Positions 1 to 7,798 of a DNA stretch of 12,436 nucleotides are shown in pieces. This DNA is from Thiobacillaceae bacterium. GTDB taxonomy: Bacteria; Pseudomonadota; Gammaproteobacteria; Burkholderiales; Thiobacillaceae. A model generated the notes under the pieces. That model was not told the DNA's origin. It saw only the letters and a list, made by a program, of their open reading frames with translations, and made no database searches. Location of the stretch: contig JAHENE010000036.1 of assembly GCA_024643305.1 (NCBI GenBank), positions 1 to 12,436 of the forward strand. Reading direction: 5' to 3'. Position numbers and translations under genes: made by a program. How positions within the stretch are numbered: the first letter of the stretch is position 1; each line of letters begins with the position of its first letter.

Positions 1-85
1 GGGGGTTTCCGAATCCAGAATTTGCCAGCTGCATTCCCAGGCTGTAGCGCGGCTGCGCGCAAAGATGAAGCCCTGGAAAAACTGA
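1..85 (+). CDS. fliA: Flagellar RNA polymerase sigma factor FliA (sigma-28), 3' end only
   Basis: This is the C-terminal 27 codons of a gene that enters from the left, read from base 2 and ending at TGA 83-85. The peptide contains SESRICQLHSQAVARLR, which matches the helix-turn-helix of sigma region 4.2 at the end of FliA (E. coli FliA has ESRVSQLHSQAIKRLR near its C-terminus). FliA directs RNA polymerase to late flagellar and chemotaxis promoters, and this helix-turn-helix contacts the -35 element. The sequence shows only the last HTH, so assignment to FliA rather than another sigma-70 family member rests on the HSQA..RLR signature, which is characteristic of sigma-28. The gene is too short here to have been caught by a length-limited ORF search. 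It implies a flagellar gene cluster to the left of the window and therefore a motile organism. Confidence 0.85.
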   Translation, partial: GVSESRICQLHSQAVARLRAKMKPWKN

Positions 86-105
86 TTTCCTGCCCGATAC
101 TTGTC

Positions 106-114
106 TGAGGAGGT
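106..114 (+). promoter_or_regulatory. Strong Shine-Dalgarno site that sets the start of the small gene after fliA
   Basis: TGAGGAGGT is a near-perfect complement to the 16S rRNA 3' end. It lies 7 nt from the ATG at 121 but only 1 nt from the ATG at 115, so 121 is the functional start. The site suggests efficient translation of the small protein. Confidence 0.8.
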
Positions 115-120
115 ATGTCT

Positions 121-387
121 ATGGGTGAAACAGTCAATACGATTGGATCCAATGGTGAGCCATGCCTTTCAGCCATAGAGGAGAAATTTCCCCGCATTGC
201 CAAGGCGCTGTCTGAGCTGTGGGGCAAGGAAGGTTATTCCGCCTATGTCAGCAGCCTTGTATTCGATGAGCGTGGTGGACGGCAGGGATTCCCGCCTGAC
301 GTCAGCATGGAACTGTTCACGCTCTATCAATTGCTTGATTTCAAGTTTGAAGACGATATCTGGACGCAGTCCGATCAAAGTGTCTGA
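121..387 (+). CDS. Small uncharacterised acidic protein encoded directly after fliA
   Basis: An 88-residue protein of unknown function. I chose ATG 121 over the in-frame ATG 115 because the AGGAGG at 108-113 is correctly spaced only for 121. No signal peptide or membrane segment is visible. It is acidic and appears to hold two amphipathic helices: one around residues 15-36 (FPRIAKALSELWG) and one around 60-74 (VSMELFTLYQLLD). They are joined by a basic, glycine-rich stretch ending RGGRQGFPPD (51-60). The pattern FPRI...LWG...R..RQGFP...EL..L resembles small uncharacterised proteins I associate from memory with betaproteobacteria; that is not verified. It begins 35 bp after the fliA stop on the same strand, so it is probably co-transcribed with the flagellar cluster, which hints at a motility-related role but does not show one. 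Its stop lies 9 bp from the convergent copA stop. Confidence 0.75.
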   Translation: MGETVNTIGSNGEPCLSAIEEKFPRIAKALSELWGKEGYSAYVSSLVFDERGGRQGFPPDVSMELFTLYQLLDFKFEDDIWTQSDQSV

Positions 388-396
388 TTGAGTTGA

Positions 397-2751
397 TCAA
401 AGCCGCTGCTTTCTTAACAGCAGCGCATTTGTAACGACCGAAACCGAACTCATCGCCATCGCCGCACCCGCAAACACCGGGCTTAACAAGCCTAGGGCGG
501 CAAGCGGAATGCCCAGCACGTTGTAGATAAACGCGAAGAACAGGTTCTGCCGGATTTTGCGCAGGGTTGCGCGCGAAAGGGCAACGGCATCGGTCAATCC
601 GGCCAGGTCATGGCGCGCCAGGGTAATGTCGGCTGTTTCCTTTGCGATGTCCGTTCCCATACCCATGGCGAAACTGGTATCGGCCTGTGCAAGCGCGGGC
701 GCATCGTTGATGCCGTCGCCTGCCATGCCCACTTTTTTCCCTTCCTTTTGCAGGTTGGCTATGGCTTGTGCCTTGTCCTGGGGCGTCTGTCTTGCGTGGA
801 AGTTGTCGAGCCCCAGCTTGCCTGCCACGGCATGGGCGGGCGCTTCCTGGTCTCCGGTTAGCATCACCACTTCAATTCCCATCTTTCGCAAGTTGAGCAT
901 GGCCTGAGGTGTGTTGGATCGCAGGGTGTCGGCCAGCCACAGTGAGCCCAGATATTGCCCGTTGCGGGCGACATGTATCGGCGTAGCGGCTTCTGCAGCC
1001 AGCAACGCATCAAAGACGATACTGTTCGATTGCAAAAAATCTGCGGTCCCTGCCAATACGGCTTCCCCGGCAATGCTGCCGCTAACCCCCTGGCCGGGCA
1101 ATGCGGAGAATTGCTCGACCGTTTCGGTTTCGAGGTCCCTGCCGCGTGCTGCGGCGACAATGGCCTTGGCCAGAGGATGCTCGGAGTTCTGCTCCAGCGA
1201 TGCAGCCGTGCCAAGCAGATGTGCTTCGCTAACGCCTGTAGCAGGGCTGATCGAAGTCAGGCTGAACTCTCCGGTGGTGAGGGTGCCGGTTTTGTCCACC
1301 GCCAATACATTCAGTTTTCCGGCTGTTTCCAGCGCTTCGGCATTACGGAACAAAATGCCTTGCTGAGCACCGCGGCCGGTGCCCGCCATGATGGCGGCTG
1401 GTGTGGCAAGACCCAAAGCGCAGGGGCAGGCTATGACCAGTACGGAAACGGCACGTATCATCGCCTCGCTCCAGTTATCCAACCAGACTCCGGTTGCAAT
1501 CAAGGTGAGCAAAGCGATGGAGATGACAATCGGCACGAAAACGCCGGATACCTGATCGGCCAGTTTCTGGATGGGCGCTTTGGAACCTTGTGCTGCTTCG
1601 GTCAGGCGGATGATCTCAGCGATGCGGCTGTGCTCACCGACTCCGGTAGCCTTCAGGGTTATGGTGCCGAGCGTATTCTGCGTGGCGGCATAGACCTTGT
1701 CCCCAGGCCTTTTCAAAACGGGGAGAGATTCGCCCGTCAGTGCTGCTTCCTCAATTTCGGATTCGCCACTTTCCACGCTGCCATCTACCGGCAGTCTTTC
1801 GCCCGGACGCACGCGCACCAAATCCCCAGACACAATTTCCCGGATCTGAATTTCGAGGTACTCGCCATCCCTTAGTACCCACGCGGTTTGAGGTGTTAAT
1901 GCGAGCAGTTTTTCAATGGCATCGAGGGTTTTTCGCTTGGCGCGGGATTCCAGTAGTTTGCCAAGTCTCACCAAGGTGATGACGGCCGCGCCTGCTTCGA
2001 AATAAACAGGCTGAGCGTGCAGTCCCATGAAGGTAACAACCGTGGAGAGCGCCCAGGCCATGCTGGTGCCCAAAGCCACCAGCACATCCATGTTGGCGCC
2101 GCCGCCACGCAAGGCATTGAATCCGCCGCGGTAAAAGCGCCAGCCGGCAATGAATTGCACCGGTGTGGCAAGCAGCCATTGCAGCCAGCGCGGGAACAAT
2201 TCGTGATGCAGGCCGAAAGGCGCGCCGAGCATGGGAAGCACCAGGGGGAGGGTAAGGAGCACGGCTGCCCAGAAGATCAGCCATTCCTTGCGTGCGGCTT
2301 GGGCTTCCTGTGTGCGAGCTTCTTCGCGGTTCTTTTCGTCCCATACTTCGGCGCCGTATCCGGTTTTGGTGATGGCGGTGAGCACGTCATCCAGCTTTGC
2401 ATCTGGCTGGAGAAGAACTCGCGCGGTTTCCGAGGCCAGATTTACTGCAATTTCGACGCCTGGGAGCCGGTTGACGACATTCTCTATGCGTGAAGCACAG
2501 CTTGCGCAGGTCATGCCAGTGATCTTGAGCAATACATGGCGCGGGGGTACATCGAAGCCGGTCTTGCGGATGGCTTCAAGTATTTGCTCAGAAGTAGTAT
2601 CAGCAGTGCGGAAATGGATGGTGGCTGTTTCACTTGCAAGATTAACAGCTGCTTCCACGCCCGGCAGCTTGTTCAGCTGTTTTTCCAGGCGAGTGGAGCA
2701 GGACGCGCAGGTCATGCCGGAAATGGGAAGGGAGAGCTTGTTTTCAGACAT
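397..2751 (-). CDS. copA: Copper(I)-exporting P1B-1-type ATPase CopA
   Basis: A 784-aa inner-membrane pump that uses ATP to move Cu(I) out of the cytoplasm. Two N-terminal heavy-metal-binding domains carry MTCASC (Cys15/Cys18 and Cys82/Cys85). Eight membrane segments follow: four at about 155-265, two around 403-455 and two at 737-782. The actuator loop has TGES (339-342), the transport site is ACPCALG with Cys442/Cys444, the phosphorylated aspartate is Asp486 in DKTGT, the nucleotide domain has EHPLA (His535-Pro536) and the hinge is GDGINDAP (678-685). Tyr743-Asn744 and the Met/Ser-rich last helix (775-779) fit the Cu(I)-specific subgroup. It is full length for the family. The ATG at 2751 lies 8 nt after the mnmC TAG, with a short AGGT as possible ribosome site, so translation is probably coupled to mnmC. 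I see no copper-responsive operator, regulator or chaperone gene nearby. Confidence 0.95.
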   Translation of the reverse strand: MSENKLSLPISGMTCASCSTRLEKQLNKLPGVEAAVNLASETATIHFRTADTTSEQILEAIRKTGFDVPPRHVLLKITGMTCASCASRIENVVNRLPGVEIAVNLASETARVLLQPDAKLDDVLTAITKTGYGAEVWDEKNREEARTQEAQAARKEWLIFWAAVLLTLPLVLPMLGAPFGLHHELFPRWLQWLLATPVQFIAGWRFYRGGFNALRGGGANMDVLVALGTSMAWALSTVVTFMGLHAQPVYFEAGAAVITLVRLGKLLESRAKRKTLDAIEKLLALTPQTAWVLRDGEYLEIQIREIVSGDLVRVRPGERLPVDGSVESGESEIEEAALTGESLPVLKRPGDKVYAATQNTLGTITLKATGVGEHSRIAEIIRLTEAAQGSKAPIQKLADQVSGVFVPIVISIALLTLIATGVWLDNWSEAMIRAVSVLVIACPCALGLATPAAIMAGTGRGAQQGILFRNAEALETAGKLNVLAVDKTGTLTTGEFSLTSISPATGVSEAHLLGTAASLEQNSEHPLAKAIVAAARGRDLETETVEQFSALPGQGVSGSIAGEAVLAGTADFLQSNSIVFDALLAAEAATPIHVARNGQYLGSLWLADTLRSNTPQAMLNLRKMGIEVVMLTGDQEAPAHAVAGKLGLDNFHARQTPQDKAQAIANLQKEGKKVGMAGDGINDAPALAQADTSFAMGMGTDIAKETADITLARHDLAGLTDAVALSRATLRKIRQNLFFAFIYNVLGIPLAALGLLSPVFAGAAMAMSSVSVVTNALLLRKQRL
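404..425. repeat. Inverted repeat inside the 3' end of copA, near the convergent gene ends
   Basis: CGCTGCT and AGCAGCG form a perfect 7-bp stem around an 8-nt loop, within the last codons of copA and just beyond the stop of the small + strand gene. Neither side has a T-run, so it is not a standard intrinsic terminator. It could slow polymerase or stabilise the 3' end of the small gene's transcript, or be chance in repetitive Leu/Ala-type codons. Confidence 0.35.
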
Positions 2752-2759
2752 GCTGTTAC

Positions 2760-4661
2760 CTATGTTTTCCGTCGGCGTTCACGCAGTGAAAACCTGGCCG
2801 GGTCGATGGCTTGCCAAAGATCACGCGGCAGGTGCCAAGGTTCATCGTCCAGTCTAGCCGCCAATGCTTCGGCAAGGAAGGGAGCCCACACCAATCCGCG
2901 CGCACCCAGGCCGGTCAAGGCATAAACGCCAGTCTTGCGCTGAATGTCAGAGAGCAGACTTTCAGGTTGGAACCTGGCTGCATCATCCATGATCGGGCCG
3001 ACAAGCGGCAGACGGTCCGGTGTGGCGGCGCGGAAACTGACGCGTGCCTCAAGTGAACTGACACCCAGCACCGGGGGAAGTTGCAGCAGGCGGGAAAGCC
3101 GCGCCACATTTGCCTGCTGGTCTGCTGCGCGTGGTGTGGGATCATCATCGAAGGCAAAGCTTGCCCCGATGTTGCCGATACCATGCTGCGTCGGCAGAAC
3201 ATAACCTTCACGGGTAACGGGAATGTTCAGGCCAGGCAGCGTGCCATCAGGCAGCATTGTGATCTGGCCGCGCACAGGCGTGAGCGGTAGATTGACAAGC
3301 CTTGCTGCATCATGGGCATTGGTCAGGATGACAACCGCGCTTTCCACAAGCATCTGGTCTCTTTCCCAAACTCGCCAGCCATTGGGCGTTTGTTCTATTT
3401 CCGTCGCATTATGTGTGAAATTCCGCGTTAATAATGTGCCGCATTTCGCCAGCAGAGCGCTGCATACGCGCGGCCCAGAAAGCCAGCCGCCATTCGGGAA
3501 GTGCAGGCCGGCGGCGGCAAGCGGGACGCCTGCAAGATCACCTGCTTCCTCCTGAGTCAGCCAGTGTGCAAACGCCGCGGGATAGCGATGCGCTTCGAGC
3601 ATGGCTTGCATATGCTCGGCATTATCTTCATCGCGTGAGAGTTGCAGCACGCCTTCAAAGGCGTGTGAATTGTGAGATGAGGGGCGTGAGATAGGCGAAG
3701 TGTCGATGGAAATCTGCTTCACCGTGTGGAGAAACGCTTGCCGCGAGAGGCGTCCGTTGAGGCTGTCATCCAGTGCAAGCTGGGGTCGCACGATACCAGC
3801 CGGATTGCCGGATGCACCCTGAGCCGTGTCTGAATGTCTCTCAATAAGCGTGACTTGCCAGCCACGCTGAATCAAGGCCTGCGCCAATGTTGTACCGGCG
3901 ATGCCAGCACCGATGATGGCGGCAGATTTATTGGATGGCCGAGTCTTGGGCGTGGCGCGTGAAGTGCTGGAGAATACCGCCTCAAGTCTTTCCTTCTTAT
4001 GGCCAAAGCCTTGTTTGCGTTCGACGATGAAACCATTCTCCTGCAATCCTTGGCGAAGAACACCGGCAACGCACCATGTGCCAAGACGCGCGCCAGGTCC
4101 AGCCAGACGCTTTAGTTGCAAGTAAATTGAAGCTGACCAGATGTCCGGGTTCTTTGACGGCGAAAAACCATCAAGGTAAATCGCATCAATACTGGCGTCC
4201 AGTTGTTTTAGCGCAGTCTCGGCATCCTCGAAAATAAGCGTGAGTTGCACACGGCCGGAATCGAAACTCAGGCGGTGATAACCCGCAACCAACGTCGGCC
4301 ATTGTTCACGGAGCTGCTGCGCCAGTGTGGCAAGCTCCGGCCATGCAGCGTGACAGCTATCCAGGGTGGCACACGTCAGCGGATGCTTCTCGATGGAAAT
4401 GAAATACAACCGTTTGCATTGCCCGGGCTGTTCACGGAATGCCTGCCAGGTTGCGAGAAAGTTTAGGCCCAGTCCGAAGCCGGTTTCCAGAATGACAAAG
4501 CTTTCCTTCTTTTGCCAGCCACCCGGAAGATCGCATCCTTGCAGAAAAACATGGCGCGTCTGCTGCAAGCCGCCGTCGGCGCTGTGGTAGATGTCGCCAT
4601 ATCCGGGGCTTGCGGGTATGCCGTTTTCTCCGATCGATACATCACCGGGAACAAGCGGCAT
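2760..4661 (-). CDS. mnmC: Bifunctional tRNA wobble-uridine modification enzyme MnmC
   Basis: A 633-aa cytosolic enzyme (E. coli MnmC is 668 aa) that completes mnm5(s2)U34 in tRNAs such as those for Lys(UUU), Glu and Gln. The C-terminal FAD-dependent domain removes the carboxymethyl group from cmnm5U, and the N-terminal domain methylates the resulting nm5U with S-adenosylmethionine. The methyltransferase half (about 1-235) shows [10 protein letters not shown] (59-68) for SAM binding and DGFSPSKNP (164-172). The oxidoreductase half begins about residue 246 with the dinucleotide motif GAGIAG (251-256), continues through [10 protein letters not shown], and ends with GLGARGL close to the C-terminus. 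Both halves appear intact. The ATG at 4661 follows the lysS TAA by 9 nt in the same frame and has no clear Shine-Dalgarno, so reinitiation after lysS is likely. Sharing a transcript with lysS puts two tRNA-Lys-related enzymes together. Confidence 0.93.
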   Translation of the reverse strand: MPLVPGDVSIGENGIPASPGYGDIYHSADGGLQQTRHVFLQGCDLPGGWQKKESFVILETGFGLGLNFLATWQAFREQPGQCKRLYFISIEKHPLTCATLDSCHAAWPELATLAQQLREQWPTLVAGYHRLSFDSGRVQLTLIFEDAETALKQLDASIDAIYLDGFSPSKNPDIWSASIYLQLKRLAGPGARLGTWCVAGVLRQGLQENGFIVERKQGFGHKKERLEAVFSSTSRATPKTRPSNKSAAIIGAGIAGTTLAQALIQRGWQVTLIERHSDTAQGASGNPAGIVRPQLALDDSLNGRLSRQAFLHTVKQISIDTSPISRPSSHNSHAFEGVLQLSRDEDNAEHMQAMLEAHRYPAAFAHWLTQEEAGDLAGVPLAAAGLHFPNGGWLSGPRVCSALLAKCGTLLTRNFTHNATEIEQTPNGWRVWERDQMLVESAVVILTNAHDAARLVNLPLTPVRGQITMLPDGTLPGLNIPVTREGYVLPTQHGIGNIGASFAFDDDPTPRAADQQANVARLSRLLQLPPVLGVSSLEARVSFRAATPDRLPLVGPIMDDAARFQPESLLSDIQRKTGVYALTGLGARGLVWAPFLAEALAARLDDEPWHLPRDLWQAIDPARFSLRERRRKT

Positions 4662-4670
4662 GACCGTGAC

Positions 4671-6179
4671 TTACAAGTTGCTGGATTCCGGCCGCATGTG
4701 CGGGAACAGGATCACGTCGCGAATGGACGGACTGTTCGTCAGTAGCATGACCAGCCGGTCGATGCCGATGCCGCAACCGCCCGTGGGTGGCAGGCCGTAT
4801 TCCAGCGCGCGGATGAAATCAGCGTCGTAGTACATGGCTTCCTCGTCGCCGGCTTCCTTGGCTTTGACCTGCTCAAGGAAGCGGTTGGCTTGGTCTTCCG
4901 GATCATTCAGCTCTGAGAAGCCATTGGCCATCTCGCGCCCGGTGATGAAAAGCTCGAAGCGCTCGGTAATATCCGGCTGCTTGTCGGAACGGCGCGCCAG
5001 CGGAGAGACTTCCGCCGGGTAGTCGATGATGAAGGTGGGTTGCACCAACAGGGCTTCGGTGGTTTCCTCGAAGTAGGTGAGCTGCAGACCGCCCAGTCCG
5101 TCATGTTTCTTGTAGGAGGCCTTGCGCAGGTGAAATTGCTCAATTAGCCAGTCGCGGCTGTTGAGTTGCTCGTCCGTGGTGTCCGGATGGTATTTCTTCA
5201 CCGCGCCGGTGATGGTCAGACGGTCGAATGGTTTTTCGAGATCGATGGTATGGCCCTGGTACTCCACCACGGCGCTGCCGCAGGCTGCCCTTGCCGCATC
5301 ACGGATGATGTTCTCGGTGAAGTCCATCAGGTAACGGTAATCGCGATAGGCCTCGTAGAACTCCATCATGGTGAACTCGGGGTTGTGGCGCGTGGAAAGC
5401 CCCTCGTTGCGGAAGTTGCGATTGATCTCGAACACTTTCTCGAAGCCGCCCACGACCAGGCGCTTGAGGTAAAGCTCCGGTGCGATGCGCAGGAAGAGTT
5501 CCATGTCCAGCGCATTGTGGTGCGTCATGAAAGGCTTGGCTGCCGCGCCGCCGGGGATAGGGTGCATCATCGGTGTTTCCACTTCCAGGAAGCCATGGCT
5601 GACCATGAAGGCGCGGATGGCCTGGATGATGCGTGAGCGCGTCATGAAGGTGCGGCGCGTTTCTTCCGCCATGATCATGTCGACGTAGCGCTGGCGGTAT
5701 TTCTGTTCCTGATCGGTCAGACCATGGAATTTTTCCGGCAGCGGACGGATGGATTTGGTCAGTAGACGCAGATTCTTCGCATGGATGGTCAACTCGCCCT
5801 TGTTGGTCTTGAATAGCGTGCCTGACACGCCGAGGAAGTCGCCCAGATCCCAATGTTTGAAGGCATCGTGTGCGGCCTCGCCGGTGACATCGTTCGAGAT
5901 ATAGACCTGGATGCGGCCGCTCATGTCCTGCAAGGTCGCAAAGCTGGCTTTGCCCATGACGCGCTTGAGCATCATGCGTCCGCCAAGCTGTACCTCGATG
6001 CCCTTGCCTTCGAGTTCGGCCTTTTCCAGTTCGCCGTATTGCGCCTGTAGGTCGCCGGCGTAATGCACGCGCTCGAAATCGTTGGGGAAGGGCGTACCGT
6101 TCTCGCGAAGTTTGCCAAGTTTCTCGCGGCGTTCGCTGATGATCTGGTTGTCGTCGGTGGGTTGGATCACGTCGGTCAT
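4671..6179 (-). CDS. lysS: Lysyl-tRNA synthetase, class II
   Basis: A 502-aa cytosolic homodimeric enzyme (E. coli LysS is 505 aa) that charges tRNA-Lys with lysine using ATP. The N-terminal OB-fold anticodon-binding domain covers about 60-160. The class II catalytic core follows: motif 1 around FLEVETPMM (197-205), motif 2 with FRNEG and [15 protein letters not shown] (266-288), and motif 3 with [13 protein letters not shown] (468-480). All class-defining residues, including the motif 2 and motif 3 arginines, are present. The ATG at 6179 lacks a strong ribosome site; the N-terminus ([20 protein letters not shown]) is typical of proteobacterial LysS, which supports this start. Its position downstream of recJ and prfB matches the E. 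coli recJ–prfB–lysS order, here with extra genes interposed. The 105-nt gap before it is the second largest in the window and holds an inverted repeat. Confidence 0.97.
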   Translation of the reverse strand: MTDVIQPTDDNQIISERREKLGKLRENGTPFPNDFERVHYAGDLQAQYGELEKAELEGKGIEVQLGGRMMLKRVMGKASFATLQDMSGRIQVYISNDVTGEAAHDAFKHWDLGDFLGVSGTLFKTNKGELTIHAKNLRLLTKSIRPLPEKFHGLTDQEQKYRQRYVDMIMAEETRRTFMTRSRIIQAIRAFMVSHGFLEVETPMMHPIPGGAAAKPFMTHHNALDMELFLRIAPELYLKRLVVGGFEKVFEINRNFRNEGLSTRHNPEFTMMEFYEAYRDYRYLMDFTENIIRDAARAACGSAVVEYQGHTIDLEKPFDRLTITGAVKKYHPDTTDEQLNSRDWLIEQFHLRKASYKKHDGLGGLQLTYFEETTEALLVQPTFIIDYPAEVSPLARRSDKQPDITERFELFITGREMANGFSELNDPEDQANRFLEQVKAKEAGDEEAMYYDADFIRALEYGLPPTGGCGIGIDRLVMLLTNSPSIRDVILFPHMRPESSNL

Positions 6180-6199
6180 GTTTGATGTTCAGGTTGTTG

Positions 6200-6219
6200 C
6201 GGCATTCTGGACAATGCCG
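6200..6219 (-). repeat. Hairpin-forming inverted repeat in the lysS leader
   Basis: CGGCATT and AATGCCG make a perfect 7-bp stem with a 6-nt loop, 20 nt upstream of the lysS ATG in the DUF486–lysS gap. There is no T-run after it in the lysS direction, so it is not a classic terminator. It could be a repressor-binding dyad or a leader RNA hairpin. I saw no convincing sigma-70 promoter in the gap; the best -10-like string, TATTAA around 6231-6236, has no matching -35. Confidence 0.45.
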
Positions 6220-6284
6220 TATTGATTGTTTAATACGTGGATTTTCTCATATTTCCGTCCCAAGGCCGGGAGGCTTGTGCGGAG

Positions 6285-6635
6285 TTAGCTGCGGAAAATA
6301 AAATACACTGCGCCCATCAGGCACAGCGCCGCCCAGAGGTAATCGAGTTTGAGCGGCTGTTGCATGTACAGGACCAAAAAGGGGACGAACACCATTAAGG
6401 CGATGACTTCCTGCAGAATTTTCAGCTGGGGGAGGCTCAATACGGTGTAACCAGTGCGGTTGGCGGGCACCTGCAACTGGTACTCGAATAGTGCGATGCC
6501 CCAACTGATGAAGGCGGCAAGCCACCAGGGTTTGTCGGCCAGGTTTTTGAGATGCGCATACCAGGCAAATGTCATGAACACATTTGAGGCCACGAGCAGC
6601 CCGATGGTGATGTAGATAGCCAGGCGCGGCTCCAT
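6285..6635 (-). CDS. DUF486 (DMT-superfamily-like) small integral membrane protein
   Basis: A 116-residue hydrophobic protein of the DUF486 family, often annotated as a DMT family protein. Four membrane segments are apparent: about 5-25, 37-54, 70-91 and 96-114. Features typical of the family are NVFMTFAWYAHLK (18-30), the glutamate in LFEYQLQVPANR (49-60) and the C-terminal GAVYFIFRS. The family's transported substrate, if any, is not established. The ATG at 6635 lies 2 nt after the prfB stop, and an AGGG in the end of prfB serves as a plausible ribosome site, so its expression is tied to prfB. Neighbouring lysS starts 105 nt downstream. Its placement between prfB and lysS differs from E. 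coli, where those genes are adjacent. Confidence 0.85.
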   Translation of the reverse strand: MEPRLAIYITIGLLVASNVFMTFAWYAHLKNLADKPWWLAAFISWGIALFEYQLQVPANRTGYTVLSLPQLKILQEVIALMVFVPFLVLYMQQPLKLDYLWAALCLMGAVYFIFRS

Positions 6636-6637
6636 GC

Positions 6638-7742
6638 TTAAACGCCCTGCTTTAGACTTGCCTCGATGAATGCATCCAGGTCGCCATCCAGCACTTTTTG
6701 CGTATTGGAAATTTCAACGTTGGTGCGTAAATCCTTGATGCGGGAGTTATCCAGCACATAGGAACGAATCTGATGGCCCCAGCCCACGTCGGATTTGCCA
6801 GCCTCAAGCTTGTCCTGCTCGGCCTGGCGCTTGCGGATTTCTGCTTCGTATAGGCGCGATTTCAGCATGGCCATGGCTTCGGCGCGGTTGCGGTGCTGCG
6901 AACGGTCGTTCTGGCACTGCACGACGATCCCGCTGGGTTCGTGGGTAATACGTACCGCGGAGTCGGTCTTGTTGATGTGCTGGCCACCTGCGCCGGACGC
7001 GCGGTAGGTATCGATGCGCAGGTCGGCTGGGTTGATGTCAATTTCGAACGACTCGTCTACCTCGGGGTAGACGAACACGCTGGCGAAGCTGGTATGACGT
7101 CCGCCGGAGGAGTCGAATGGCGATTTGCGCACCAGCCGATGTACGCCGGTTTCGGTGCGCAAATATCCGTAGGCGTATTCGCCTTCGATTTTGATGCTGG
7201 CTGAGCGGATGCCAGCCACGTCACCTTCTGTTTCTTCCAGCACTTCGGCCTTGAATCCCTTGCGCTCGGCGTAGCGCAGGTACTGACGCAGCAGCATGGA
7301 GGCCCAGTCGCAGGCCTCGGTGCCGCCGGCACCGGCCTGGATATCCAGGAAGCAATTGTTGGGGTCGGCCGGGTTGGAGAACATGCGGCGGAATTCAAGG
7401 CCGGAGATTTGTTCCTCAATGCCGTCCACATCGGCGATGACCGCATTCAGCGTATCTTCGTCGTTTTCGGCGAGGGCCATGTCGTACAGGTCGCGCGCAT
7501 CGGTAAGGCCTTGCGCGATCTGGTTCAGTGCCAGGACGACGTCCTCCAGGCTCTTGCGTTCGCGGCCTATGTCCTGAGCCTTTTTCGGGTCATCCCAAAG
7601 GCTGGGGTCCTCCGCGAGTTTGACGACTTCCTCTAGACGAGCAGTTTTGCCGTCGTAGTCAAAGATACCCCCTCAGGGAACGCGAACGATCGGCGAGATC
7701 GTCCAGTCTTCCCTGCAGTTGATTGAGTACTTCCGGTTCCAT
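6638..7742 (-). CDS. prfB: Peptide chain release factor 2, expressed by programmed +1 frameshift
   Basis: RF2 recognises UAA and UGA in the ribosomal A site and triggers peptide release. The gene starts at ATG 7742, reads 27 codons, then meets TGA at 7661-7659. After a +1 shift at CTT it continues from GAC (7660-7658) for 340 codons to the TAA at 6638, giving 367 aa (E. coli RF2 is 365). Reading only from ATG 7480 would lose 87 residues. The N-terminal domain runs to about residue 110. The codon-recognition tripeptide SPF is at 207-209, and the catalytic GGQ at 252-254 lies in [10 protein letters not shown]. The residue matching E. coli position 246 is Ala (Ala248), as in most bacteria, whereas E. 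coli K-12 has Thr. The first 27 residues, ending RSRSLRGYL, match the RF2 family well. A TATAAT upstream may start transcription here. DUF486 follows 2 nt after the stop. Confidence 0.96.
7658..7673 (-). promoter_or_regulatory. prfB programmed +1 frameshift site
   Basis: On the minus strand the sequence AGGGGGTATCTTTGAC is identical to the E. coli prfB recoding site. The Shine-Dalgarno-like AGGGGG (7673-7668) sits three bases before the slippery CTT codon, and the in-frame TGA followed by C is a weakly terminating context. When RF2 is scarce the ribosome pauses at UGA and slips forward one base; when RF2 is abundant it terminates. This gives autoregulation. Confidence 0.97.
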
Positions 7743-7769
7743 GATGCGTATTGATTCGGCAAAGGCGGG

Positions 7770-7798
7770 ATTATACGGCTTCAGAGCCGCATTAGCAG
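7770..7798 (-). promoter_or_regulatory. Candidate sigma-70 promoter for prfB
   Basis: A perfect TATAAT (-10) lies at 7775-7770 on the minus strand, about 28 bp before the prfB ATG. Exactly 17 bp upstream is CTGCTA (7798-7793), which matches only three of six bases of the -35 consensus. The spacer is largely filled by the perfect dyad CGGCT-CTGA-AGCCG (7789-7776), which also covers the stop codon of the preceding gene. Predicted transcripts would have a leader of about 20 nt. Confidence 0.4.

Noticed and set aside
1..108. An open frame from base 1 to TGA 106-108 whose stop overlaps the ribosome site of the small gene, suggesting a coupled upstream gene.
   Set aside because: The frame starting at base 2 encodes an unmistakable FliA C-terminus ending at 85, so the other frame is a shadow.
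955..1875. A 306-codon open frame on the + strand inside copA.
   Set aside because: It is antisense to a fully conserved CopA with all catalytic motifs; its product is low-complexity and matches no family. Long antisense frames are common opposite GC-rich genes.
2752..2900. Search for a CueR-type copper operator upstream of copA in the mnmC 3' end.
   Set aside because: No dyad with the expected CCTTCC...GGAAGG-like arms and suitable -35/-10 spacing was seen by eye.
6240..6285. Possible terminator after the DUF486 gene (CAAG-CC / GG-CTTG with a bulge).
   Set aside because: The stem is short and bulged, and no T-run follows in the minus-strand direction.
6638..7480. A complete 280-aa release factor from ATG 7480.
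   Set aside because: The upstream frame, the recoding site and the match to the RF2 N-terminus show this is only the C-terminal part of a 367-aa product.
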